Shown: positions 52,997-61,313 of the stretch, piece after piece | Layout of the letters: every line of letters begins with the position of its first letter | Position numbering within the stretch: position 1 is the stretch's first letter | Assembly: GCA_013153495.1 (NCBI GenBank) | Contig: JAADEH010000012.1 | Span: forward strand, 310,001-374,000 | From: Aquificota bacterium | GTDB taxonomy: Bacteria > Aquificota > Aquificia > Aquificales > Aquificaceae | DNA length: 64,000 nucleotides | Direction of reading: 5' to 3' | Program-made: the position numbers and the translations under genes | The notes under the pieces: model-generated | What the model was told of the DNA's origin: nothing | The model's input: the letters and a program-made list of their open reading frames with translations, nothing else | Databases searched by the model: none

Positions 52997-53782
52997 TTAT
53001 GGGCTATTAATATCAGTAAGCTTTGTTAGGTCATTAATAACCGCTCTCAAAACCTCCCAGCAAATTTTAGCTGTATCCTCATCCGGATATATTCCCTTAC
53101 TAATTTGATGATAAGGATGTATCATGTTTCTATAATCTCTTAGTTGGTCACTAAAATCCTTAACATCTACACCTATCCATCCACAATCATGCGTTACAGA
53201 TATAAGTTCAGTCAGTTTCCACTCATGGAATTTTTTAACCTTTCCATTTTTGCCCTTAGGAGCAAATTTAGATCGATTAGCTTCTTCAGGATATTTAGAT
53301 ATAACAGCTAATAGTAATCCTTCTAATACACTTCCCATCATAATTATTGCTGAAAGATGGGCATTGCTTTTTATGCAGTTTTCTATTTCCTTGAGCCTAT
53401 TTAGTAGATTATCAATTAAACAAGGTTCTAATGGTAGCTTTTCAAGTTTATTAAGGACTTCATCTATAGATATTTTCTTGTCATCTTTAAAGCCTAATAA
53501 CATTTTTAATTCCTCTTCAACTTCGGGATTTATTTCCAAAGCTTCAATGAATAAAGAACATCTTTTAATTTTTTCCTCTAATGGAATATCTGAATGCTCC
53601 AAGCTCCTTATCCAATCATACACAGTTTGTGCTCTTATTGAAGTTATATTTTCATGACTAAAACCTTCCCTTGTAATTTTGAGAGTTGCCCTCGCTATTC
53701 TTTCAATTTCATTAACACTTCTTTCCCATTTAACTGCATCGCCAAGCTTAATAGCAATAAGTTCAAAGTTTACCTCGTTCAT
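52997..53782 (-). CDS. HEPN-like hypothetical protein
   Basis: 261 residues, AT-rich DNA unlike its neighbour nuoG. The C-terminal ~120 residues are helical, with 'DYRNMIHPYHQ' near 215, an R-N-x-x-H motif as in HEPN ribonucleases, and 'MGSVLEGLLLAVISKYP' before it. Such domains are common in abortive-infection and toxin-antitoxin systems. No obvious antitoxin (MNT) gene lies beside it. Function unknown; recent acquisition is likely. Confidence 0.6.
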   Translation of the reverse strand: MNEVNFELIAIKLGDAVKWERSVNEIERIARATLKITREGFSHENITSIRAQTVYDWIRSLEHSDIPLEEKIKRCSLFIEALEINPEVEEELKMLLGFKDDKKISIDEVLNKLEKLPLEPCLIDNLLNRLKEIENCIKSNAHLSAIIMMGSVLEGLLLAVISKYPEEANRSKFAPKGKNGKVKKFHEWKLTELISVTHDCGWIGVDVKDFSDQLRDYRNMIHPYHQISKGIYPDEDTAKICWEVLRAVINDLTKLTDINSP

Positions 53783-53826
53783 TACCTTTGTCTTAAGGTT
53801 ATATAAAAATTCTTCCCGTTGCGCTA

Positions 53827-53854
53827 TTGACTTTCCGAGACTTTAACTTATACT
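53827..53854 (+). promoter_or_regulatory. Promoter-like sequence on the plus strand with no gene downstream
   Basis: TTGACT (53827-53832), 16-base spacer and TATACT (53849-53854), in the 120-base gap between two minus-strand genes. Transcription would run antisense into the gene at 53903-54319, or make a short RNA ending near the T-run around 53880. Nothing else supports an RNA gene. Confidence 0.3.
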
Positions 53855-53902
53855 AGGCTAGAGTCTTTCGCATCAGTAGCGTTTTTCTGAAACTAAACAG
53901 TT

Positions 53903-54319
53903 TTATCTCTTAGAAGACATACCTGCAAGTAGCTCCCTTAGATTGCTCTTATTAGCTCTTATTCCCTCCACGAAGAAGGCACAGGACTTAAAGGATACAG
54001 GAAGTCCCCTGCTTGAGAAAAATCTCCTTATTTCTTCCTCTTTCACCTCTACGGGGTGTTCCACTATGTCTTTGTCAGTTCTGGGTCTTCTGCTTCCGTA
54101 TTTTTCTTCAAGGTAGCGCTCCCAACTCTCTTTTATTATCTGCTCCGTTTTCTCATCGTCCAGTATATAAACTCCCCTTTCGCCTACAACCACTTTGAAG
54201 AAACCTCTTTTTATAACTCTTACGCTGTAATCCCTCGGATTATCCCTCCTGTGCCTTACTCTGCCTAAGATAAAGGATAGTCCTTTTTTTCTCTTTATTG
54301 CAGGAACCAAGTGGAGCAT
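53903..54319 (-). CDS. Hypothetical basic protein
   Basis: 138 residues from the ATG at 54319, chosen because 'aggaggt' lies 5 bases before it. Basic throughout ('MLHLVPAIKRKKG', 'KYGSRRPRTDKDIVE'), with a beta-rich centre and one cysteine. Base composition is that of the chromosome, not of the AT-rich genes on either side. No family recognised; nucleic acid binding is possible from the charge. Confidence 0.6.
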   Translation of the reverse strand: MLHLVPAIKRKKGLSFILGRVRHRRDNPRDYSVRVIKRGFFKVVVGERGVYILDDEKTEQIIKESWERYLEEKYGSRRPRTDKDIVEHPVEVKEEEIRRFFSSRGLPVSFKSCAFFVEGIRANKSNLRELLAGMSSKR

Positions 54320-54478
54320 TCTATACCTCCTGAGAGTCAAATATACTTAAGTTTACATGAAAAGTCAAGCTTATAAATAGCATAAGCTATTAAGCTAAAA
54401 AATATGTATTTCCAAGAACTTATTAAAGCTGAGCTTATTTTAGCGATAGATATATAATTCAGTATAATGGTCATAGAG

Positions 54479-54916
54479 ATGGGCAAACGGGTGCTGGTGG
54501 ATACCAACCTTTGGTTATATACGCTTGGAATTGATGTTGATTTAGCTAAAAGGGAGCGTATGATTGCTGTGCTTGAAAAGATTATAGAAGAAGGGTGGGA
54601 AATATTCATATGCTCTCAAGTGTGTAAAGAGTTTGTCAGGGTTGGTATAGAAAAGTATGGATACGACAGGGAATTTATAACTGAGCAATTAGAAAAGATT
54701 AAGACCATAGCTAATATACTCTATGAAGACTGTGAGGATTTGACAACTGCTCTTGAGTTGAGAGAGATTTATAACCTTCAATTTTGGGATTCCGTAATAA
54801 TAGCAACAGCACTGAACAATAAGATTAGTTATATACTTACGGAAGACGTCTCCTATCCGATTATTAAATTTATGGACAAAGAGGTTGAGTTGATAAATCC
54901 TTTTGATTTAACTTAA
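54479..54916 (+). CDS. PIN-domain protein (VapC-like), no antitoxin partner seen
   Basis: About 145 residues. The acidic PIN active site is intact: 'VLVDTNLWLY' (Asp8), 'VCKEFVRVG' (Glu), 'QFWDSVIIATAL' (Asp) and 'LTEDVSYP' (acidic pair). This is the make-up of VapC ribonuclease toxins. A VapB-like antitoxin would be expected directly upstream, but the 160 bases before it hold no such frame, so it may be an orphan. TATAAT boxes at 54453-54458 and 54463-54468 lie before the two candidate ATGs (54467, 54479). Confidence 0.75.
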   Translation: MGKRVLVDTNLWLYTLGIDVDLAKRERMIAVLEKIIEEGWEIFICSQVCKEFVRVGIEKYGYDREFITEQLEKIKTIANILYEDCEDLTTALELREIYNLQFWDSVIIATALNNKISYILTEDVSYPIIKFMDKEVELINPFDLT

Positions 54917-55087
54917 CCTTGCTAACTTCAATGCCTTCCAGTATGCCCGAACGCAGGGCTTATATCCCCAAAATCCCACAAGCACGTCAAAGTATTTGGT
55001 GTTAGCCCTGAGTATGTCCCTGAAACGCTCAAGGAGTGTTCTGCCCGGTTCGTTGGTGAAGAAGGTAAGGTCTGTGTATTTTTGCAT
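54908..55087 (-). pseudogene. Remnant of a PLD/SNF2-type helicase gene (N-terminal 59 codons)
   Basis: The frame starts 'MQKYTDLTFFTNEPGRTL', continues 'LERFRDILRANTKYFDVLVG' and stops after 59 codons. 'TFFTNEPGRTLLERF' and 'KYFDVLVG' are the typical N-terminus of large helicases with a phospholipase-D-like nuclease domain found in restriction and defence loci (about 1000 residues). The rest of the gene is gone, replaced by the PIN gene whose end overlaps this stop by 9 bases. Evidence of an earlier defence system at this spot. Confidence 0.65.
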
Positions 55088-55108
55088 ACAAAGCTATATT
55101 TTATACCT

Positions 55109-55909
55109 ATGAAGCGCAGACCTGCCGTTGCTGGAACTTTTTACCCTGCGGAGCTTGACAAGTTAAACAAGCTCGTTGACCTGCTCTGCGGAGAGGAGCC
55201 GACTCAAAAGATTAAAGCCAAAGCTATCCTCGTTCCCCATGCGGGACTTATATATTCTGGAAAGACCGCTTGCGCGGTGTATAAGAGAGTATATATTCCC
55301 GAAAGAATAGTGCTTCTGGGTCCCAACCACACAGGATACGGAACCGAAATATCCGTGTATCCCGGAGAGGCATGGGAAACACCCTATGGAGACGTTTTTA
55401 TAGACCAAGAGCTAAAAGAGGAAGTCCTAAAATACACCTACGCTGAGCCAGACGAAAGCGCTCACCTCTACGAACATTCCTTGGAAGTTCAACTTCCCTT
55501 CTTGTTCAGATACGCGGAACATCCTTTTAGGATACTTCCCATAATACTGGGATACCTTGATTACGACAGAGCGCGGGACTTCGGAAGGTTCTTGGGGAGT
55601 ATCCTTCAAAACAGAGATGCTCTTATAGTCATAAGCTCGGACATGTCCCACTACATACCCGCAGAAGAAGCTCAAAAGAAGGACGAGATACTAATCTCCG
55701 CTATGGAGCGCTTAGCTACGGACGAGCTGTATCTCAAGCGCATTCAATACAACATAACCATGTGCGGTTTTATCCCCGCGGTCGTGGGAATTGAGGCAAG
55801 TAAAGTCTTAGGTGCAAGACAGGGCATACTTATTGACTACACAAATTCCGGTGAGGTAACGGGAGACTACGACAGGGTAGTAGCTTACGCGGGAATGGTG
55901 TTTGTTTAA
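55109..55909 (+). CDS. amrB: MEMO1-family protein (AmmeMemoRadiSam system protein B)
   Basis: 266 residues. 'AVAGTFYPAELDKL', 'LVPHAGLIYSGKTA' and 'VISSDMSHYIP' carry the conserved His/Asp of the MEMO family; 'LLGPNHTGYGTEISVYP' is the other signature. In many thermophiles it accompanies AMMECR1 and a radical SAM enzyme; these are not next to it here. I use the ATG at 55109: a TATATT lies 8 bases before it, so the mRNA is probably leaderless. Confidence 0.88.
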   Translation: MKRRPAVAGTFYPAELDKLNKLVDLLCGEEPTQKIKAKAILVPHAGLIYSGKTACAVYKRVYIPERIVLLGPNHTGYGTEISVYPGEAWETPYGDVFIDQELKEEVLKYTYAEPDESAHLYEHSLEVQLPFLFRYAEHPFRILPIILGYLDYDRARDFGRFLGSILQNRDALIVISSDMSHYIPAEEAQKKDEILISAMERLATDELYLKRIQYNITMCGFIPAVVGIEASKVLGARQGILIDYTNSGEVTGDYDRVVAYAGMVFV

Positions 55910-55924
55910 AAATTTATCTTAAAA

Positions 55925-56350
55925 ATGGAAGTTCTTATAACAGCCTGTGGTTCAAAAAAGGAAAGCAAGCCGTGCACGGCAGGAAGATTATATAAATCTT
56001 CAAGAGTAAGGTTCCTACATAGAAAAGCCAAGGAATTAAACTTACCGTTTTACATACTGAGTGCAAAATATGGACTTATATCAGGTGAGGAAGTTATAGA
56101 GCCTTACGATAAAGTGATGACAGACAAGGCATGTAGAGAACTTGAAAATCAAATAAAGGCAGTATTAAGCAAGTATGATACTATAATTTTTTATAAAGGT
56201 GGTGCAAGAAGGGAGTATTATAATTGCATAAAGAGGATAGCTGATAGCTTAGGTAAAAGGTTTATATCCTTCGGATATGCCAATATGGGTGATATTGGTA
56301 AGCTTAAGTCCATATTAGAGGAGCTGAGGGGGAATGCACAGCATAAGTAG
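55925..56350 (+). CDS. DUF6884-like protein, first gene of the HerA-NurA-TGT cassette
   Basis: 141 residues, AT-rich DNA. 'VLITACGSKKESKPCTAGRL' followed by 'YKSSRVRFLHRKAKE', 'YILSAKYGLISG' and 'EPYDKVM' match the DUF6884/YaaA-like group. The order Cys...Lys-Lys...Tyr...Ser...His recalls the catalytic stretch of archaeal ArcS, which acts on a 7-deazaguanine; that comparison is mine and loose. Its gene overlaps the NurA-like gene by 17 bases. No ribosome site is seen before its ATG. Role inferred only from context. Confidence 0.65.
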   Translation: MEVLITACGSKKESKPCTAGRLYKSSRVRFLHRKAKELNLPFYILSAKYGLISGEEVIEPYDKVMTDKACRELENQIKAVLSKYDTIIFYKGGARREYYNCIKRIADSLGKRFISFGYANMGDIGKLKSILEELRGNAQHK

Positions 56351-58148
56351 TATATTCAACTCATACAAAGATACATTAGACAGAACCTATAAGGAACAAC
56401 AAGAGCTGTGGAAAAGAGCAAAGGAGAACATAAAATCTTTCTACTCAAGTTTCCTCAAAGACTTAGTGCTAAATTACGGCAAAAAAATTGCTAATTCCCA
56501 TCAAAGCTCTTCCATAAAAAGAGACATTGAAGAAATATTCGGTACAGATACAATAAAATTCGTTGCAATAGATGGGTCATCTTTCAAAGAAGAATTTTCA
56601 GAATTTTTGGTGTTTTACGGAGGTGCCTACGCAGTTCGAGGAACTTTAAAGCTCAGAGGAAATCCAGTAAAGGTTGAATACGAAAAATGGGATATAAAAC
56701 ACGATAAGAGCATAATAGCTTACGTCCCTATTCCCTATGTTGAACTAAATCTGGATTCTGAACAAAGTATGTTTTTTGCCACGGACAAAGAAAAAACTGA
56801 AAACCTATCCATACACAATCAGCTTATGCAGTTAGCCGAAATCTACCTTGCCTATACATTCGTGAGAAGTCCCGATACGGATGTAAACCTCATTCTTATG
56901 GATAACTCACTCAGTAGCATCTACCTTAGCAACGATGTTTTACATAAGCTGTGGGAAAATGGTAGCTTAAAAATCGTAGGGTATAGGTTCGGAAAGGGTG
57001 AAATTACACCTGCCGATATTTATATATCCTACGCAATGCCTATAAACGATAAATTGGATATACCATCGTGTAAAAACTTTCATGGGGAGTTTTATATAAT
57101 AAGAAAGCTTTTTGATAAAAGCGAATTCAATAACGAATGCTCATTTATAAGAGAAAACAAACACATAAACAAATTAAAAGAACTGGGAATAATATCCGAT
57201 TCGTCTTCCACTAAAAAGATACTTATTAATCCAAAATTCGCAACCACAACAAAAGATAGCTGGGATTTTGTCAAGTCAGTTTTTGAGCATATATGTGAAG
57301 AAATCTTTGTTAAAAGGAATTTAAACGCTCTCAAGATTGAAAGGAAAGGAAAAAGTGAATGGCTCACCTCAAATGACATTAAATACCTTATATCTGTCGG
57401 CCTAAGGATGCTAATAGAAAAGTGTTGGGAAAGGAACGTGATACTCATAGGTATAGCCAAGGACTCTGCGACAAAATATTTTTCCAGGAATTATTTGGGT
57501 GTTATGCACTATAAGAAAATCTATGACTTCTCACCTATGAACATATCTGTGTCAGACAGATTGATTCTGGAGACTATACCCTTTATAGACCAAGAAATAT
57601 CAGCTCCCTGGTCCACAATTGAGTTCGATAGCGTATTCATGTCTTTACACTTGGAAAGAAATGATAGGGATGAAATCTTCGTAGGAGGCTTTAGAGGTGA
57701 TATCATAACCCCTCAAGAAAGGTTGTTTTTAAGGTCTTTGGCTCAGTTTTACATAAATAGAAGCAAAAGTGAACCAATGACGGGAAATGTAATATTCGTA
57801 GATAGAATAGCACACCCGACATTTGATGCTAACAACAACTTATTAGCAAAAGAGGGAGTAGAAATTGATACAGTTAGAGGAGATAGAGTAAATCCGTTAT
57901 TTTATAAAAACCGAAAGGACCACAACAAAGTGCAGCAAGCAATTATTTTCATATTAGATGCACTTACAAAAAACCTATTTCCTTATGTAATCGGTTACCC
58001 GGACCCATTACACAAAGCGGACTGGGGAGCAAGAAGCATGAACAAGAAAGTTCAAAAACTTATAAAGTCTGGGGAGTTTAAATTTGTAGCAAATCCTCTT
58101 AAAAAATCACTGAGGTCAAAAAAAGAAGAGGGATACGGGAGGTTATAG
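56334..58148 (+). CDS. NurA-domain nuclease of the cassette
   Basis: 604 residues. 'IKFVAIDGSSFKEEF' (Asp80) and 'NLILMDNSLSS' near 190 are the two acidic motifs of the NurA fold; the C-terminal 'IGYPDPLHKADWGARS' matches the family's closing motif. Typical NurA is about 300-400 residues, so this is a long form with an extra middle region. In archaea NurA is a 5'-3' nuclease working with the HerA translocase, and here HerA is the next gene (no gap). 'gaggggg' precedes the ATG. AT-rich. Confidence 0.75.
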   Translation: MHSISSIFNSYKDTLDRTYKEQQELWKRAKENIKSFYSSFLKDLVLNYGKKIANSHQSSSIKRDIEEIFGTDTIKFVAIDGSSFKEEFSEFLVFYGGAYAVRGTLKLRGNPVKVEYEKWDIKHDKSIIAYVPIPYVELNLDSEQSMFFATDKEKTENLSIHNQLMQLAEIYLAYTFVRSPDTDVNLILMDNSLSSIYLSNDVLHKLWENGSLKIVGYRFGKGEITPADIYISYAMPINDKLDIPSCKNFHGEFYIIRKLFDKSEFNNECSFIRENKHINKLKELGIISDSSSTKKILINPKFATTTKDSWDFVKSVFEHICEEIFVKRNLNALKIERKGKSEWLTSNDIKYLISVGLRMLIEKCWERNVILIGIAKDSATKYFSRNYLGVMHYKKIYDFSPMNISVSDRLILETIPFIDQEISAPWSTIEFDSVFMSLHLERNDRDEIFVGGFRGDIITPQERLFLRSLAQFYINRSKSEPMTGNVIFVDRIAHPTFDANNNLLAKEGVEIDTVRGDRVNPLFYKNRKDHNKVQQAIIFILDALTKNLFPYVIGYPDPLHKADWGARSMNKKVQKLIKSGEFKFVANPLKKSLRSKKEEGYGRL

Positions 58149-59948
58149 ATGGCTATCTTCAGGGAAGAAAGCAATTTAGGAAGGCTGATGTTTATGCAGC
58201 CGGACCCCAACACTCAATACATAGCTTACATATGGTTTGATTACAACCTACATCTTATGAAATCCTTACAGGAAGGTGATTTCGTGGCCATACAAAGTTT
58301 TTCTTCCGATAGTTTTAAAGATCACTACGTTATCCTACAGATAGTGAAGAAAATGCCTCATCACTTCGCACTGCCTACGGACCTAAAGGGTTATCCCGGC
58401 TTCCTTATGGAAGCTGCAAAAAGCGCATCCCAAGACTGGATCACTCAGGTTGACTCCTCAACAGAAGACACAACAAAGATTGTATGTGAAGCAATACCTA
58501 TAAATATGGGGTTTTACTGGGAAAATTCGGAAGAAGATACTATTAAGTCCTTAAAAGAAGACTTTTCCTTACCTATGCCAGGCAAGGAAGTAAAAATACT
58601 TTCCTACGAGTTTATGGAAAAGATACTAAATAAAGGTATGAACCCCAACAGTTTGGGTATAACTGAAATAGGTTATCTACAGCATAATGAAAATATAAAG
58701 ATACTCTTGAATATAGAAAATCTAATCAGGATGCACTTTGGTATTTTCGGCTTTACAGGTGCAGGAAAAAGCAATCTTATAAGCACATTAATAAGTAAGA
58801 TTATGGAGAATTCCCCAGAGGGGACGAAGATAGTCATATTCGATATAATGGGAGAATACCTCACGCTATTAATTGATATGCTTATTAAATATCCCAAATC
58901 AAAAATAATAGGGATAGGTAGAGGGACATTTGTAGAAGATTTATACAAATACTATAACAATGAAAGAACTTTAAAACCGGATGTTGAACGCATAAGCTTG
59001 TTAAATAAAGCAGTTAAAACTATTCTAAATACGAATTTATACCCCAAAAGGCTTCTACCGCACAAACAAAAATTTGTAGAGCCAATAAAAAAGCTAATAG
59101 AAAGGAGAGCATTTATGGTATATGAAGCAATAAGAAATAAAACAATAGATGATATATTTATAGAAGCAGGTCTTGAAAGCATAAATATAGCAAGTGGAGA
59201 TAAAGAAAGAATAGAAAATATACTTAAGAAATATTCAGGTAAGCCTGCCTACAAAGTCGCTGACTTAGTGCTTAGAGATATAGAGGCTTTAAAATCCAAT
59301 AAATCTAATACGGCAAAGTTTAAAAACCAGCTCAAGAGGCTACTTAGGCAACCATTTATAACTATACATGACGAAAACATTTTTATATCAATAGAGGAAA
59401 TAATATCTGAACTTAATAGCAAGTATAAGGCTATATATATAATCCAGTCCCACGATCCGGATGAATTAAAGAAGTTCGTCCACGAACTATCATCTTCACT
59501 TTATGAAGATAGAAGGAACACAGGTAGAATACTACCTCTTGTTTCCTTTATACTGGATGAAGCTGATGAGTTTATACCTCAAGATGTTTATGCAAAAGGT
59601 GAGTCAAAAACCTCACGGCAAGCTGTGGAAATGCTTGCAAGAAGAGGAAGAAAGTTCGGAATAGGGGTCGGTATAGCAACGCAAAGGGTTGTATATTTAG
59701 ATACAAACATCATGGCTCAACCGCACACATACTTTATAAGCAAACTGCCTCGAGTTAGTGATAGGGAGAGAATTTCAGAGGCCTTTGCTATGAGTGGTAA
59801 TACATTTGAGCAAACCTTTAGATTTAGAAAGGGAGATTGGCTATTAGTTAGCCACGATGCAACCGGACTGGAAGCCATCCCATTTCCTATACACACCGAT
59901 AATGCTGAGGAAAGAATAATAAAATTTCTGCTTAATTATCAGTCATGA
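58149..59948 (+). CDS. HerA-like FtsK/HerA-family ATPase of the cassette
   Basis: 599 residues. Residues 1-185 form a HAS-barrel-like N-terminal part; Walker A 'GFTGAGKSNLIS' (201-208 core), Walker B 'SFILDEADEF' (467-475), and 'LARRGRKFGIGVGIATQR' with the arginine finger region. HerA ATPases form hexameric DNA translocases that pump DNA for a partner nuclease. Its start directly follows the NurA stop and its end overlaps the next ATG (ATGA), so all products are coupled. The ~200-residue insert between Walker A and B is family-typical in position but long. Confidence 0.82.
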   Translation: MAIFREESNLGRLMFMQPDPNTQYIAYIWFDYNLHLMKSLQEGDFVAIQSFSSDSFKDHYVILQIVKKMPHHFALPTDLKGYPGFLMEAAKSASQDWITQVDSSTEDTTKIVCEAIPINMGFYWENSEEDTIKSLKEDFSLPMPGKEVKILSYEFMEKILNKGMNPNSLGITEIGYLQHNENIKILLNIENLIRMHFGIFGFTGAGKSNLISTLISKIMENSPEGTKIVIFDIMGEYLTLLIDMLIKYPKSKIIGIGRGTFVEDLYKYYNNERTLKPDVERISLLNKAVKTILNTNLYPKRLLPHKQKFVEPIKKLIERRAFMVYEAIRNKTIDDIFIEAGLESINIASGDKERIENILKKYSGKPAYKVADLVLRDIEALKSNKSNTAKFKNQLKRLLRQPFITIHDENIFISIEEIISELNSKYKAIYIIQSHDPDELKKFVHELSSSLYEDRRNTGRILPLVSFILDEADEFIPQDVYAKGESKTSRQAVEMLARRGRKFGIGVGIATQRVVYLDTNIMAQPHTYFISKLPRVSDRERISEAFAMSGNTFEQTFRFRKGDWLLVSHDATGLEAIPFPIHTDNAEERIIKFLLNYQS

Positions 59949-60961
59949 TACCTTTTTTCGTAGCGGATAGACCGATAAGCCTGGAGATACTAAAGGGATT
60001 TTTTGCGGAAAATTTAGAGTATAATTTTGGCATATTAACTCACGCTTTTACATCAAAGAGATTTAAGGAAAAATTTAAGCTGTTTCCATATTCAACACCT
60101 ATAAGGCATTCGTCCATAAAAAATTCTCATTATATTGACAAAAAAATAGAACAAAAAATAACGAAGTTCGTAGATAGTGGTATATTCCACACAAACAGAG
60201 AAATTTCTTATGAGAAATTATTTGAAATCTACAGTTATCTTGAAGCAGACTACGGTGTGATTATAGATTTCATAAGAGACAAAGACAAAACTTTGGAAAG
60301 TGCAAAGATAGCTATGGAAGTTTACAAAAAAGGCAAATATAAGTTTAAGCTTGTCGGTGTTGCTCAAGGAGTTAATGTGGATGATTACCTGATGTGCTAT
60401 GAGAGCTTAAAGAAATTGGGATACAAGTATATTGCTCTCGGTGGATTGCTTACGAAGACAGGTAAAAGTAATTACATAAAATTGTCATGTGAGATGTTCC
60501 TTATAAGTCTTCTTGAAAAAGTAAATATGGAGTTCAATCCCAAATGGATATTTACGCTGGGTATATATAATCCTTCAAGGCACAGGTTACTTGAAGCATA
60601 CAATGTGTGGGGAGCAGATTACAAGGGATGGCTATTCGAATACGAAGAAGATTATTCATTTATAATGAGTAAGTTAGGCAATTACAACATAAAAGAAGAC
60701 ACAAAAAGAGAAATAATACGCATGTTGAATCTATATATTGAGCGGAAAAAGACTGCAAGGACATGCAAAGATAAAGCTAATAGAATTGCTGTAAAGAAAG
60801 ATATTATCAACCTGAGACAGTCTTTAGATAATCTTCTAAAGAAAGAAGGCTTGTCCCTTCAGATGTTCAGAATTAAAAGAGTTAGAGAAAATTTAACCCG
60901 GCGTATTGTGGAGAACAATCTAAAGCGCTTATCACAAGAATGCACTGTCAAAGCTGATTAA
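59945..60961 (+). CDS. tRNA-guanine transglycosylase-like (DpdA-like) protein of the cassette
   Basis: 338 residues, AT-rich. A TIM-barrel with TGT-type landmarks: 'ADYGVIIDFIRDKDKT' (Asp108, general acid/base position), 'KLVGVAQGVNVDDYLMCYES' (GVAQG, 138-142), 'KKLGYKYIALGGL' (Gly pair, 166-167) and 'YNVWGADYKGW' (Asp225, nucleophile position). The CxCxxC...H zinc site of tRNA enzymes is not visible. Closest in concept to DpdA, which inserts 7-deazaguanine bases into DNA, though a tRNA or unknown substrate is possible. Last gene of the four-gene operon. Confidence 0.65.
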   Translation: MIPFFVADRPISLEILKGFFAENLEYNFGILTHAFTSKRFKEKFKLFPYSTPIRHSSIKNSHYIDKKIEQKITKFVDSGIFHTNREISYEKLFEIYSYLEADYGVIIDFIRDKDKTLESAKIAMEVYKKGKYKFKLVGVAQGVNVDDYLMCYESLKKLGYKYIALGGLLTKTGKSNYIKLSCEMFLISLLEKVNMEFNPKWIFTLGIYNPSRHRLLEAYNVWGADYKGWLFEYEEDYSFIMSKLGNYNIKEDTKREIIRMLNLYIERKKTARTCKDKANRIAVKKDIINLRQSLDNLLKKEGLSLQMFRIKRVRENLTRRIVENNLKRLSQECTVKAD

Positions 60962-60969
60962 TTTCTCTG

Positions 60970-61221
60970 TTATGGCATTATCCTCATAAGTTTCAGGATA
61001 AACATCAAAGCGTTTTGATTTAAGAACACTATCAAAAAGATTGCTATTAAAATTAGAACGGTGAACTTCTTGTCAAGGCGGTGAAGTTCGTCTCTCAAAG
61101 ATTTATCCACCTGTTCTATTTTCAAATCCAGCCTATGTATATCCTCCCTAATTTCCTTCACTTCTTTTCTAAGTTCACTAACCTCTTGCCAAAGTTCCTT
61201 ATCTTCCTTAACCTCTGCCAT
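60970..61221 (-). CDS. Small coiled-coil, tail-anchored membrane protein (paralogue)
   Basis: 83 residues. Residues 8-50 are a charged coiled coil ('SELRKEVKEIREDIHRLD'); the C-terminal helix ends 'FLNQNALMFILKLMRIMP', nearly identical to the end of the protein at 30691-30918. Start at the ATG at 61219-61221, directly after 'tatacttg'. It stands convergent to the HerA cassette, 8 bases from its stop, and closes the accessory island. The function is unknown. Confidence 0.72.
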   Translation of the reverse strand: MAEVKEDKELWQEVSELRKEVKEIREDIHRLDLKIEQVDKSLRDELHRLDKKFTVLILIAIFLIVFLNQNALMFILKLMRIMP

Positions 61222-61313
61222 CAAGTATAAATTCTAACATCCATGATAAATTTCAAGCATATACCGCACTTCATCATACATAAAACTCTAAACGACTTAT
61301 ATTATTTACTCCC

